Shown: positions 48,434-57,336, counted from the first letter of the stretch. The stretch is 64,000 nucleotides of DNA from Parabacteroides faecis (GCF_014647375.1 NZ_BMPB01000020.1:1-64000); one strand, 5' to 3'. Notes: generated from the sequence alone by a model not told the origin. Program-made: numbers and translations.

Positions 48434-49186
48434 ATGAAAAAGATAGTTTTGCTCCGCCACGGCGAAAGTGCCTGGAACAAGGAGAACCGGTTTACCGGAT
48501 GGACCGACGTCGATCTTACCGAAAAAGGTATTGAGGAAGCTCGCAAGGCGGGCGATTTGCTGCGTAAAGAAGGGTATGTTTTCGACAAAGCCTATACATC
48601 TTATTTGAAGCGTGCTGTTAAGACATTAAATAATGTACTCGACCGGATGGACCAGGACTGGATTCCGGTAGAAAAAAGCTGGCGCCTGAACGAGAAGCAT
48701 TACGGCGCACTGCAGGGCCTCAACAAAAGCGAGACGGCCGAGAAGTATGGCGACGAACAGGTGCTGATCTGGCGCAGAAGCTACGATGTGGCACCACATG
48801 CCCTGAACGAGGACGATCCGCGTAACCCACGTTTCGAGATCCGTTATAAAGATGTACCCGACAAGGAGCTGCCGCGCACGGAGTCGCTGAAAGATACCGT
48901 CGAACGCATCCTGCCTTACTGGAAAGACGTGATTTTCCCGTCGCTCGAAACTGCCGACCAGATCCTGGTGACGGCCCACGGGAACAGTCTGAGGGGCATC
49001 ATTAAATATGTACGCAACATCCCGGACGAGGATATCGTGCATCTGAACCTGCCTACGGCCGTTCCTTACGTACTCGAATTCGATGACAACCTGAACCTGG
49101 TAAAAGATTATTTCCTGGGTGACCCGGAAGAGATCAAGAAATTGATGGAAGCCGTTGCAAACCAAGGAAAAAAAGAAAAGAAATAG
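48434..49186 (+). CDS. gpmA: 2,3-bisphosphoglycerate-dependent phosphoglycerate mutase
   Basis: The 250-residue protein has the catalytic phosphohistidine motif [20 protein letters not shown] (His9), [20 protein letters not shown] and the second catalytic His in [15 protein letters not shown]. It interconverts 3- and 2-phosphoglycerate in glycolysis and gluconeogenesis. The gene is inserted between fecR (divergent) and the ECF sigma gene (same strand, 107 bases downstream), which is unusual for such a signalling pair. Confidence 0.96.
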   Translation: MKKIVLLRHGESAWNKENRFTGWTDVDLTEKGIEEARKAGDLLRKEGYVFDKAYTSYLKRAVKTLNNVLDRMDQDWIPVEKSWRLNEKHYGALQGLNKSETAEKYGDEQVLIWRRSYDVAPHALNEDDPRNPRFEIRYKDVPDKELPRTESLKDTVERILPYWKDVIFPSLETADQILVTAHGNSLRGIIKYVRNIPDEDIVHLNLPTAVPYVLEFDDNLNLVKDYFLGDPEEIKKLMEAVANQGKKEKK

Positions 49187-49203
49187 TTGTTTTTCACAGT
49201 CCG

Positions 49204-49235
49204 CGCCCGGGATTTTTTTGGAAATTTTCCGGGCG
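49204..49235 (+). terminator. Possible terminator between gpmA and the ECF sigma gene
   Basis: CGCCCGG (49204-49210) pairs with CCGGGCG (49229-49235) around an 18-base T-rich loop; the following tail (TTGATTCTTT) is only moderately T-rich. It would limit read-through from gpmA into the sigma gene. Confidence 0.5.
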
Positions 49236-49263
49236 TTGATTCTTTATTCACCAAATATTTGTT

Positions 49264-49271
49264 TAAGTTTG
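49264..49271 (+). promoter_or_regulatory. -7 box of the ECF sigma gene
   Basis: TAAGTTTG matches TAnnTTTG and is 22 bases before the GTG start at 49294. No -33 box is found at 19-21 bases. Confidence 0.5.
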
Positions 49272-49293
49272 CATTCAATCAAATTAACTATCA

Positions 49294-49854
49294 GTGATTA
49301 CAAGCAACGAAGAGACCTTAAATAGACTAAAAACCGGCGACGAAAGCGTATTTGATACGGTCTACAAACAATATTACAGGGGGCTATGCGCATTTGCATC
49401 CCAATATGTGGCCGAAACAGAAACTGAAGAAATCGTGCAGGAAGTGATGATGTGGCTTTGGGAAAACCGTTCTGCGCTGATCCCGGAAATGTCCCTGAAA
49501 TCGCTGCTGTTCACCATGGTAAAAAATAAATGCCTCAACAACATCACGCACAACCAGATCAAACAACGGGTACACGAGGCGCTATATGCCCGGTTTGAAG
49601 AGCAATTTGAAGATCCCGACTTTTACATGGAAAGCGAACTGATCGCCCTGGCGGCCAAGGCAATCCACGCGCTGCCGGAGGAATACCGGAAGGCGTTCGA
49701 GATGAACCGCTTCGGCCACCTTACCTACAACGAGATAGCCGAACGCACCGGCGTATCGCCCAAAACCATCGCCTACCGCATCTCCCAATCACTGAAAATA
49801 CTGCGCACGGAACTCAAAGATTACATGCCGCTGCTGATGGCGTTGCTGAACTGA
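49294..49854 (+). CDS. ECF RNA polymerase sigma factor, FecI-like (Bacteroides expansion family)
   Basis: The 186-residue protein begins with GTG; no ATG lies upstream in frame before the -7 box. Region 2 is FDTVYKQYYRGLCAFASQYV plus EEIVQEVMMWLWENR, and region 4 is LPEEYRKAFEMNRFGHLTYN followed by EIAERTGVSPKTIAYRISQSL. This is the RpoE-type 'Bacteroides expansion family 1' that partners FecR-like anti-sigma factors and STN-type SusC proteins. Its likely partners are FecR at 47256 and SusC at 43706. A 22-bp repeat array follows its stop. Confidence 0.93.
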   Translation: MITSNEETLNRLKTGDESVFDTVYKQYYRGLCAFASQYVAETETEEIVQEVMMWLWENRSALIPEMSLKSLLFTMVKNKCLNNITHNQIKQRVHEALYARFEEQFEDPDFYMESELIALAAKAIHALPEEYRKAFEMNRFGHLTYNEIAERTGVSPKTIAYRISQSLKILRTELKDYMPLLMALLN

Positions 49855-49884
49855 CCGGCGAACTTCACCAGCCCCAAACAAGGC

Positions 49885-50003
49885 ACTTTTCCCCCGTCCG
49901 GAAAAGGACGCATCCCTTTTCTAAAAAGGGCGCACCCTTTTTCGGAAAAGCATGCACCCTTTTCCGAAAGAGCATGCATCCTATTTTACAGAGAGCATAT
50001 ACC
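49885..50003. repeat. 22-bp hairpin repeat array, cluster 4 (opposite orientation)
   Basis: About five units read in the complement orientation: ACGCATCCCTTTTCTAAAAA, then GCACCCTTTTTCGGAAAAG and GCACCCTTTTCCGAAAGAG, joined by GCATGCA. Unit starts at 49931, 49953 and 49975 are 22 bases apart. A partial copy (GCATGTATCCTATT) recurs near 50021. The rest of the spacer to 50124 is AT-rich with nothing else recognisable. Confidence 0.75.
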
Positions 50004-50124
50004 CGGTCATTTATTAAAAAGCATGTATCCTATTATTCAATTATAACCTTTACTGAACAAAAATTAATCAAGCATGTTTAAATAATAGGGCGCCCCTTAT
50101 AAAACAACTAAAATAAAACAGAAT

Positions 50125-51006
50125 ATGAAACGTACATGCTTAATGATAGTATTCGCCGTGCTGGCCGGCATCACTCATGCCCAGACCGACGATAAAGGAT
50201 ATGAAGAAGGAAAATGGGTATTGAAAGGCGTATCAGGCCTCAACCTGTCGCAGACCGCCATGACCAACTGGTCGGCAGGCGGCGAAAACTCCGTTGCCGG
50301 AAATGCTTACCTGAACGGCTCGCTGACACATAAAAGCGGTAACTGGCTATGGATGACCACCCTGGTTGCCGACTACGGTCTGGCGAAAACCAAATCGCAG
50401 GGTGTCAGGAAGAGCACCGACAAGATCGGAATCTCGACCCAGCTAGGCTATTCGACCAACAATGTCTGGTTCTACACCCTGATGGGCGATCTCAACACCC
50501 AGTTCGCCAAAGGCTACAATTACCCGGACAAGGAACATTACATCTCCAACTTCTTTGCCCCGGCCTACTCCAACATTTCGCTGGGTATGGAGTACCGCCC
50601 CAGGAGTAACTATTCGGTCTTTCTCTCGCCCGTTTCCGCGAAGATGACCTGGGTGGCAGACGATTACCTCTCCGACATAGGTGCATTCGGCGTCGATCCG
50701 GGCGACCGTTTCAAGATCGAATGCGGCGCTTACCTGAAAGCCCGTGCCGAAATGCCGGTGATGGAAAACGTGAGCCTGATCACGACGGCCGACTTCTTCA
50801 CCCCGTACAACGACCAGTTCGGGAATATCGACGTCAACTGGGATGTATTGATCAGCATGAAGATCAACAAATTCCTCTCGGCCACGCTCAACACCACCCT
50901 GAAATATGACAACGACGTGAAAACGTTCGACGACAACGGCACGAAGCACGGCGCGAAAGTGCAGTTCAAAGAGATACTCGGTGTAGGACTTGCCTATAAC
51001 TTCTGA
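50125..51006 (+). CDS. DUF3078-domain outer-membrane or periplasmic protein
   Basis: The 293-residue protein has a signal peptide (LMIVFAVLAGITHAQ) and the DUF3078 body: WVLKGVSGLNLSQTAMTNWS, GGENSVAGNAYLNGSL, then alternating beta strands ending EILGVGLAYNF, a typical C-terminal barrel strand. DUF3078 proteins are found only in Bacteroidetes; their function is unknown. It is transcribed alone, between the repeat array and pheS. Confidence 0.88.
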   Translation: MKRTCLMIVFAVLAGITHAQTDDKGYEEGKWVLKGVSGLNLSQTAMTNWSAGGENSVAGNAYLNGSLTHKSGNWLWMTTLVADYGLAKTKSQGVRKSTDKIGISTQLGYSTNNVWFYTLMGDLNTQFAKGYNYPDKEHYISNFFAPAYSNISLGMEYRPRSNYSVFLSPVSAKMTWVADDYLSDIGAFGVDPGDRFKIECGAYLKARAEMPVMENVSLITTADFFTPYNDQFGNIDVNWDVLISMKINKFLSATLNTTLKYDNDVKTFDDNGTKHGAKVQFKEILGVGLAYNF

Positions 51007-51078
51007 CCGGATTAAGGAACAAGAATATAGCAATCAACCCGCAGAATCACGTTTTTAATAAAAAACCTGCTGCAATCG

Positions 51079-51109
51079 GTTGCAGTATCCAAAAGAAAGG
51101 AGTAAATTT
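51079..51109 (+). promoter_or_regulatory. Promoter of pheS with an overlapping palindrome
   Basis: TTG (51079-51081), 20 bases, TAAATTTG (51102-51109), ATG at 51137. The palindrome CTGCAA-TCGG-TTGCAG (51069-51084) covers the -33 box and could be an operator or the terminator of the preceding gene. Confidence 0.65.
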
Positions 51110-51136
51110 GCACGTCGAAAACAAATATGATTAGAA

Positions 51137-52156
51137 ATGATCGATAAAATTAAAGCTCTGCTTCAGGAAGTAGAGAATATGAAGGCTGCAAATGCCGAAG
51201 AACTGGAAGCTTTACGTATCAAATATCTCAGCAAGAAAGGTGAGATATCTTCCCTGATGAACGATTTCCGCAACGTTGCGGCCGATCAGAAGCGTGAAGT
51301 GGGACAGTTTCTGAACCAGCTGAAAGAAGCTACTCAAAATAAGATCAACGAACTGAAAGAAGGTTTTGACAACGTACAGACAGGCAACGACGACATCGAC
51401 CTGACCCGTACCGCTTATCCGGTGCAACTCGGTACACGCCACCCCCTTTCGATCGTTAAAAAAGAAATCTGTGATATTTTCGGACGCCTGGGATTCAGCA
51501 TCGCTGAAGGACCGGAGATCGAAGATGACTGGCACGTGTTTTCTTCCCTGAATTTCGCTGAAGATCATCCTGCGCGTGATATGCAGGACACATTCTTCAT
51601 ACAACATAACCCGGACGTTTTACTGCGTACGCACACTTCGTCGGTACAGACCCGCGTGATGGAGAATCAAGAACCTCCCATCCGTATCATCTGCCCGGGA
51701 CGTGTGTACCGTAATGAGGCCATCTCTTACCGTGCTCACTGCTTCTTCCACCAGGTGGAAGCGCTTTACGTCGATAAGAATGTCTCATTCGCCGACCTGA
51801 AACAGGCATTACTTTTCTTTGCAAAAGAAATGTTCGGTCCGGAAACGAAAATACGTTTGCGCCCCTCCTACTTCCCGTTCACGGAACCTTCTGCGGAAAT
51901 GGATATTTCCTGCAACCTCTGCGGCGGTAAAGGATGTGCTTTCTGTAAACATACCGGCTGGGTAGAGATCCTCGGCTGCGGTATGGTAGACCCGAATGTA
52001 CTCGAAAATTGCGGTATCGACAGTAAAGTCTATACCGGCTACGCTCTGGGAATGGGTATCGAACGTATAACCAACCTGAAATACCAAGTTAAAGACCTTC
52101 GAATGTTCTCTGAAAACGATGTCCGTTTCCTGAAACAATTCGAATCAGCCAATTAA
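51137..52156 (+). CDS. pheS: Phenylalanine-tRNA ligase alpha subunit
   Basis: The 339-residue subunit has the N-terminal coiled coil (AEELEALRIKYLSKKGEIS) and the class II synthetase motifs: HPLSIVKKEICDIFGRLGF, motif 2 in RIICPGRVYRNEAISYRAHC and motif 3 in GYALGMGIERITNLKY. Its partner pheT is not in the window on either side, so the two subunits are encoded apart, which is common in Bacteroidetes. Downstream are crcB and nth. Confidence 0.96.
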   Translation: MIDKIKALLQEVENMKAANAEELEALRIKYLSKKGEISSLMNDFRNVAADQKREVGQFLNQLKEATQNKINELKEGFDNVQTGNDDIDLTRTAYPVQLGTRHPLSIVKKEICDIFGRLGFSIAEGPEIEDDWHVFSSLNFAEDHPARDMQDTFFIQHNPDVLLRTHTSSVQTRVMENQEPPIRIICPGRVYRNEAISYRAHCFFHQVEALYVDKNVSFADLKQALLFFAKEMFGPETKIRLRPSYFPFTEPSAEMDISCNLCGGKGCAFCKHTGWVEILGCGMVDPNVLENCGIDSKVYTGYALGMGIERITNLKYQVKDLRMFSENDVRFLKQFESAN

Positions 52157-52184
52157 ATTGAAAACCTAAATCATGTACCATCAT

Positions 52185-52209
52185 CCCCGGGCCTCTAACC
52201 AGCCCGGGG
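52185..52209 (+). other. GC-rich hairpin in the crcB leader
   Basis: CCCCGGGC (52185-52192) pairs perfectly with GCCCGGGG (52202-52209) around a 9-base loop. Flanking TCATCC can extend to the GGATGA that overlaps the ribosome-binding region of crcB. It lacks a T-run. The conserved loops of the fluoride (crcB) riboswitch are absent. Confidence 0.55.
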
Positions 52210-52231
52210 AAAACACACTGGAGGATGAAAG

Positions 52232-52618
52232 ATGATAAAGGTTTTGATTTTAATTACAGGAGGAGCAATCGGATCGGCACTACGCTATTGGGTTTCCATG
52301 TGGGTGCAGCGGTCGTTGCTTTACTCCTTTCCCTTCGGGATACTTTCCGTTAACGTAATCGGCTCTTTCCTTATCGGCTTCTGCTGGAGCCTGGCCGAAA
52401 ATTACAACTTCTCTGCCAACACAAGAGCTTTCCTGTTCACCGGACTTTTCGGCGGATTTACTACTTTCTCTTCGTTCGCACTGGATACAATGTCGCTCAT
52501 GAAAACGGGCGATTATAAATTAGCATTTCTAAATATACTGGCTAGCAATATCTTAGGACTTATTGCGGTATTTTTGGGTTTGTTACTCGGAAAAAATGTC
52601 TTATCTTTATTGAAATAA
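52232..52618 (+). CDS. crcB: CrcB/FEX-family fluoride channel
   Basis: The 128-residue inner-membrane protein has four helices and the family motifs GGAIGSALRYW, FGILSVNVIGSFLIG with the conserved Asn, and GLFGGFTTFSSFALDT with the Phe pair of the fluoride pore. It functions as a dual-topology dimer exporting F-. nth starts 5 bases after its stop. An SD-like GGAGG lies upstream of the ATG at 52232. Confidence 0.95.
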   Translation: MIKVLILITGGAIGSALRYWVSMWVQRSLLYSFPFGILSVNVIGSFLIGFCWSLAENYNFSANTRAFLFTGLFGGFTTFSSFALDTMSLMKTGDYKLAFLNILASNILGLIAVFLGLLLGKNVLSLLK

Positions 52619-52622
52619 CAAT

Positions 52623-53264
52623 ATGAGAAAGGAAGAACGATATAAAGGTGTATTGAACTGGTTCGAAGAAAACGTACCGGTTGCTGAGACAGAGCTTCAT
52701 TACGACGATCCGTACCAACTGCTTATTGCCGTGATCCTGTCGGCCCAGTGTACCGACAAGCGTGTAAATATGATCACCCCCGCCCTGTTCAGGGATTTCC
52801 CTACAGCCGAAGTGCTGGCTGCATCTACGCCGGAGGTGGTGTTCGAATATATCCGCAGCGTCTCGTATCCCAACAACAAATCGAAACATCTGGTCGGCAT
52901 GGCACGGATGCTGATCTCTGATTTCGGAGGCGTGGTGCCGTCCGACATCGACGAGTTGCAGAAGCTGCCCGGCGTAGGACGCAAAACGGCGAATGTCATC
53001 GCATCGGTGGTCTACAACAAACCGACGATGGCGGTAGACACACACGTCTTCCGCGTAGCCAACCGCATCGGCCTGACCAACAACAGCAAAACGCCGCTCG
53101 AAACGGAAAAGGAACTGGTGAAAAACATACCGGAAAGACAGATACCCATCGCCCACCACTGGCTGATCCTGCACGGACGATATGTCTGCGTGGCACGAAA
53201 ACCCAAGTGCGAAGCCTGCGGCCTGAAGCCCTGGTGCAAGTATTTCCTGAAGGCAAAAATATAA
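52623..53264 (+). CDS. nth: Endonuclease III (DNA glycosylase/AP lyase)
   Basis: The 213-residue protein has the helix-hairpin-helix LPGVGRKTANVIA with the catalytic Lys, the catalytic Asp in AVDTHVFRVANRIG and the 4Fe-4S cluster loop CVARKPKCEACGLKPWC (C-x6-C-x2-C-x5-C). It removes oxidised pyrimidines and cleaves the abasic site. It is tightly linked to crcB and followed 4 bases later by a membrane-anchored gene of unknown function. Confidence 0.97.
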   Translation: MRKEERYKGVLNWFEENVPVAETELHYDDPYQLLIAVILSAQCTDKRVNMITPALFRDFPTAEVLAASTPEVVFEYIRSVSYPNNKSKHLVGMARMLISDFGGVVPSDIDELQKLPGVGRKTANVIASVVYNKPTMAVDTHVFRVANRIGLTNNSKTPLETEKELVKNIPERQIPIAHHWLILHGRYVCVARKPKCEACGLKPWCKYFLKAKI

Positions 53265-53267
53265 AGC

Positions 53268-54155
53268 ATGAGAATATACAGGCGGGAAATAGTGATTACC
53301 ATTTTAACTGCTCTCGCTACCCTGTCGGCAGTCTGCTACTTTTTCGGTGACATGAAGAAGAGTAAGGAGCTGGCACAAACCGACCTGTACACCCTGACCG
53401 CACCGGCACCGGAAGCCATACTGGCCGTCAACCGCCCCGCCGTCTTCGCCAAGGTCATACTGACGAAAGAGCCTGTTTATCAGGCGTTCGCTTCCGAAAT
53501 TCCGGATATATACCTGAACATCATACGGAAGAATCCGGAGATCGCCTCGCTGCATCTCTCGTTTCATCCGCAGGGTGTCGTCATGTATGCGAAAGTGGAC
53601 AACAACATCGTGCGGCAAATCGAGGAGAATGTGCTGAAACAGGCTTTCAGGTCGTTCGCTCCCCAACAACAGGCAAGAGGGGGAATTACTTTCACCTATT
53701 GCCCGGATACGGGAAACAAGTTCTTCGGCTATTACGAATATAATGGTGTCTGGGTGGCCAGTTACAGCAAGAAATTGCTGGAGGAAGTGGCCGCCATACA
53801 AAGGAAGCAGAAAAACAACCTGTCGAAAGAACAGATGAGGCTTCGCAAAACGCTCGACAACAATGCCCCGGTCAACCTGCTGATACAGTCGAAATTGCTC
53901 GACTTATACGTAAAGAGCAACGATTCGACGCAGTGGAGGGTCAGCGACAGGTGGCTGGCAGCGGACTTGTTCGAGAGTGAAGGGAATATCTGTTATTTCA
54001 GCAGCCTGTCTTATCTTGAACCTGCCGACACGCTTTTCCGGACGATAGCCGATACGCTGGCGGTCAGGCTGGAACAGCGTTTCCCACAACTCCATATCTC
54101 CAACCAGATTTACGAAGAGAACGGAAAGTTCTTTTATACGGGATGTACTTTCTAG
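53268..54155 (+). CDS. Membrane-anchored protein of unknown function
   Basis: The 295-residue protein has one N-terminal transmembrane helix (VITILTALATLSAVCYFFG) and a long periplasmic part with no recognised domain. It has the pattern of Bacteroidales periplasmic lipid/substrate-handling proteins but no secure family. The gene starts 4 bases after the nth stop and so is co-transcribed with crcB and nth. It ends inside a long inverted repeat shared with the convergent MBL gene. Confidence 0.72.
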   Translation: MRIYRREIVITILTALATLSAVCYFFGDMKKSKELAQTDLYTLTAPAPEAILAVNRPAVFAKVILTKEPVYQAFASEIPDIYLNIIRKNPEIASLHLSFHPQGVVMYAKVDNNIVRQIEENVLKQAFRSFAPQQQARGGITFTYCPDTGNKFFGYYEYNGVWVASYSKKLLEEVAAIQRKQKNNLSKEQMRLRKTLDNNAPVNLLIQSKLLDLYVKSNDSTQWRVSDRWLAADLFESEGNICYFSSLSYLEPADTLFRTIADTLAVRLEQRFPQLHISNQIYEENGKFFYTGCTF

Positions 54156-54243
54156 TTGACAGGTGACAGTTGACAGATGACAGATACGGATTACTCACAA
54201 TCACCAGACTGTTCTTCCAACTGTCAACTGTCACTTGTCAACT
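54154..54243. repeat. Inverted repeat of TTGACAG units between convergent genes
   Basis: The left arm, positions 54154-54176, pairs over 23 bp with the right arm, 54221-54243, with one G-U. The left arm is itself made of direct TTGACAG/GTGACAG units (also GATGACAG at 54177). It fills the gap between the stop of the anchored-protein gene and the stop of the MBL gene and can act as a bidirectional terminator. Confidence 0.78.
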
Positions 54244-54244
54244 G

Positions 54245-55000
54245 TCAACTGAAAAGCATCAGTCCGTCGTACGCAAAATGCACATGCGGGGGTAATTCTT
54301 TTTCCACCTCGGCATGCAAACCGATGCGGTGACTCATATGAATAAGGTAGGCTTCCTTCGGACGCAAACGTCCGATCATGGCCAGCGCCTCTTCCTGGCT
54401 CTCGTGTGCCGGATGCTCTCCTTTCCGGAGGGCGGTCAGGATAAGCACGTCCAATCCCTGCAATTTGGCAAACTCTTCCTCCGGCAGCGACTTCAGATCC
54501 GTCAGGTAGGCCATATTCCCTATCCGGTAACCCAGGATAGGCAGGCGCCCGTGCATCACACGGATCGGCACGACCGGCAAACCGGCGGCTACGAAAGGTG
54601 TATTGTCTATAGTGTGAAGTTCCAGTTTGGGGACACCCGGATATTTATGTTCGCGGAAGACGTAAGGTATGCGGGTACGGATCGCTTCGGCCACATTCTC
54701 CTCCGCGTATATATCCACACTCTTGTCACGGGTAAAGGGACGCAGGTCGTCCAGCCCTCCGACATGGTCATAATGTTCGTGTGAAATCAGGACTGCATCC
54801 AGCTGATACGTTTTACTTTGGATCATCTGCCAGCGGAAATCCGGTCCGCAGTCCAACAAGAGACGTTTGCCCTCCGTTTCTACTAATACCGATGTGCGCA
54901 GACGCCAGTCGCGAGGGTCTTTGCTTGTACATACTTCACACTGGCAGCCTATTTCGGGAACCCCGGTCGAAGTTCCCGTTCCCAGAAATGTAATTTTCAT
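54245..55000 (-). CDS. PhnP-like MBL-fold hydrolase
   Basis: The 251-residue protein has the MBL motif ISHEHYDHVGG (about residue 73), the N-terminal GTGTSTGVPEIGC with a zinc-finger-like CQCEVC typical of PhnP/lipB-linked proteins, the metal residues of LTDLKSLP and the C-terminal MSHRIGLH. PhnP relatives hydrolyse cyclic nucleotide-like phosphodiesters; the substrate here is unknown. Its ATG overlaps the murB stop (TAATG), so translation is coupled. Confidence 0.9.
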   Translation of the reverse strand: MKITFLGTGTSTGVPEIGCQCEVCTSKDPRDWRLRTSVLVETEGKRLLLDCGPDFRWQMIQSKTYQLDAVLISHEHYDHVGGLDDLRPFTRDKSVDIYAEENVAEAIRTRIPYVFREHKYPGVPKLELHTIDNTPFVAAGLPVVPIRVMHGRLPILGYRIGNMAYLTDLKSLPEEEFAKLQGLDVLILTALRKGEHPAHESQEEALAMIGRLRPKEAYLIHMSHRIGLHAEVEKELPPHVHFAYDGLMLFS

Positions 55001-56013
55001 TATCCTACATATTTAACCTCAGGCATTATCTCGATGCCAAAACGATCTTTTACGGCGGTACGGATACTTTCCGCCACCAAAGCAATCTCGTGCCCCCTGG
55101 CCTCTCCCAGATTGACGAGAACCAACGCCTGCTTCTCATATACCCCTACCTGGCCATGCGACTTTCCTTTGAAACCGCACTGTTCGATCAGCCAGCCGGC
55201 AGGGACTTTCACTTTCCCCTCGCCTGCCGGATAAGAAGGTATCGCAGGATATTGCTCCTTCAGTTTTCCGAACTGGGCGGCCGAAATGACCGGGTTCATA
55301 AAGAAACTGCCTGCATTTCCCAGCTTCTCCGGATCGGGCAGCTTCTCCTCACGGATCGCGATCACCGTCCGGCGAACGGCATCCAGAGTAAGCTCCGGAC
55401 AACCGGCCAGCGCCTCCTTCAGGTTACCGTAGTTTATGGAAAAAGCAGGGCGCTTATCCAACCGTATCAGTATATATGTAACAATGTACGGATCGTTATG
55501 TTCGTTTTTGAAGAAGCTGGAGCGATAACCGTACTGACATTCCTCGTTCGTAAAAATCCGCTTTTCAAAAGTCAGCTGGTTGTATGTTTCCACACTTTCT
55601 ATCACATCTTTTATCTCCGCCCCATAGGCTCCGATATTCTGGATAGCGGCGGCACCTGCCTCGCCGGGGATCAGCGACAGGTTCTCGATCCCTCCCCACC
55701 CGTTGGCAACGGCATGCGCAACAACGTCGTCCCACTTCTCGGCGGCTCCGACGCGCAGCCAGATATGTTCGTCGGTTTCCTTCTCCACACTGATGCCTTT
55801 GATAGCCGAGTGCAGAACGATACCGTTAAAGTCATTTATAAACAACAGATTGCTTCCGCATCCGATATGCAGCGACAAACACTCCTGAAAATACTCGTCC
55901 CGTAAGATCCGTCCTAATTCTTCTTCATCGGTATATTCCATGAACCACCGTGTTTTCACCGGCAGATGGAATGTATTATGCTTCTCCAGGGAGTAATTTT
56001 CTTCTATCCTCAT
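55000..56013 (-). CDS. murB: UDP-N-acetylenolpyruvoylglucosamine reductase (type I MurB)
   Basis: The 337-residue enzyme has the FAD-binding region with SLHIGCGSNLLF, SLIPGEAGAAAIQNIGAYGA, the Tyr/Arg region YGYRSSFFKNE and the catalytic Ser in GNAGSFFMNPVI; the C-terminal catalytic Glu is in PEVKYVG. It reduces the enolpyruvyl group to make UDP-MurNAc in peptidoglycan synthesis. The long form with the extra loop is type I. The MBL gene is coupled to its 3' end. Confidence 0.95.
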   Translation of the reverse strand: MRIEENYSLEKHNTFHLPVKTRWFMEYTDEEELGRILRDEYFQECLSLHIGCGSNLLFINDFNGIVLHSAIKGISVEKETDEHIWLRVGAAEKWDDVVAHAVANGWGGIENLSLIPGEAGAAAIQNIGAYGAEIKDVIESVETYNQLTFEKRIFTNEECQYGYRSSFFKNEHNDPYIVTYILIRLDKRPAFSINYGNLKEALAGCPELTLDAVRRTVIAIREEKLPDPEKLGNAGSFFMNPVISAAQFGKLKEQYPAIPSYPAGEGKVKVPAGWLIEQCGFKGKSHGQVGVYEKQALVLVNLGEARGHEIALVAESIRTAVKDRFGIEIMPEVKYVG

Positions 56014-56141
56014 AATATCTGTTTATTATTTATTGCAGGACAAAAGTAGTAATAATGTGCCAATAGGTCAATATACCGATCAGCCAATTAAGAAATATCT
56101 TTATAATTGGCTGACCGGCATATTAGCACACGGCTACATTA

Positions 56142-57101
56142 TTATAATGTATCGACGATCTCACGCTGCTTCGTGAAAAAGATCATTCGCTGTATCTCCC
56201 CGCTCTGCGATATCAAAGTGGAATAACGTTTCAACGACTGGATCCATTCTTTCTGGGCACGGCAGATCTCCGGATGCTGCGAATCCATATAGTTGATGGC
56301 ATAAAGGCGGAACATACATAGCTGGAAACTTCCCTTTTCCAGAAATGTATAGGTTGCTTCAAAATTGATGTTCGACAGGTAAAGGTACGCCTTGTTGCCG
56401 TTCGAATACTCTCCCCGTGCCGCGATCAGCTCCATTTCGTCCAGCAAACGGTGGAGTTCCTGCTTCATAACGTCGATATCGTCGTCGGTCAGCATATTCA
56501 ATCCTGCAAAGTATTTGATCTCCCTGACCATCGACTGGAAAATGTTGCTATCTAATATGGTATAGGAAGACGGGACCTGCCGGAGTTCCTGCATCAACTT
56601 ACGCTGCGACTCCAGCACCTTCTCCGGAACTACAACATCAGACATGCTGGCAGTGATCTTCATCCCGTTGTTCTGATGCATCCAGCGGCAGAGGCGAAAC
56701 TTCGTCAAACGTTCGAAAGGCGAATAGAAAGTGAACGGCACGATGTTGCATGCCGCGCTGAGGACTGCCTTCGGATCGTCCTTGATGAAAGCAAATAGCT
56801 TATGGTACCGTTTGAGAATATCATGGTAATTATCGATCTGACTCATGGTATTAGAGACATTCAGATTGAAAACGGCCCCTTCCGCCCGGTTGGTTCCCAC
56901 GATCTGATCGAGTGAGATCCCCAGACTTTGGGATAATAATGATACTTCAAAAAAAGTAAACGGAACCTCTCCGCGTAACCGGCGATAAACAGCTTCTTTT
57001 CCTATGGATATAATATCCATAATATAGTTAGCTAGGTTCGTCTCCTCCGGGAGATGTTCTCTCATGGCTTTTATCAGCCCGTTATTCAATGCATCTTTCA
57101 T
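56142..57101 (-). CDS. HTH-containing protein of unknown function
   Basis: The 319-residue protein has a short N-terminal helix-turn-helix-like region: LANYIMDIISIGKEAVYRRL followed by VPFTFFEVSLLSQSLGISLDQI (residues about 20-75). The remaining 240 residues are helical with no recognised domain. The DNA-binding end resembles phage-type and BetR-like regulators. It is transcribed away from the HU gene, with 274 bases between them. Confidence 0.72.
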   Translation of the reverse strand: MKDALNNGLIKAMREHLPEETNLANYIMDIISIGKEAVYRRLRGEVPFTFFEVSLLSQSLGISLDQIVGTNRAEGAVFNLNVSNTMSQIDNYHDILKRYHKLFAFIKDDPKAVLSAACNIVPFTFYSPFERLTKFRLCRWMHQNNGMKITASMSDVVVPEKVLESQRKLMQELRQVPSSYTILDSNIFQSMVREIKYFAGLNMLTDDDIDVMKQELHRLLDEMELIAARGEYSNGNKAYLYLSNINFEATYTFLEKGSFQLCMFRLYAINYMDSQHPEICRAQKEWIQSLKRYSTLISQSGEIQRMIFFTKQREIVDTL

Positions 57102-57336
57102 AATTATTAGTATGTTATTTTACTGTTTTTACTCATATTGTTTTTACAAAAATGTCCAAAGAACGATTCCACTCAATAGCATAAATGCCTTCCTTTGTTT
57201 CGATTACCGCAACCCAATGCAAATTAACGTTTTTTGTTTCTCTAATCGTAACAAAAGCCTACAGCTATTGTTTAATAAGAAATGAACGCCATTTTGCTTA
57301 CTTGGAAAAAGACACCATATAGAAAAAGCAATGGCT

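Noticed and set aside
52157-52231. Fluoride riboswitch before crcB
   Set aside because: The conserved GATG and CTGATGA-type elements of the riboswitch are not seen; only a simple hairpin is present.
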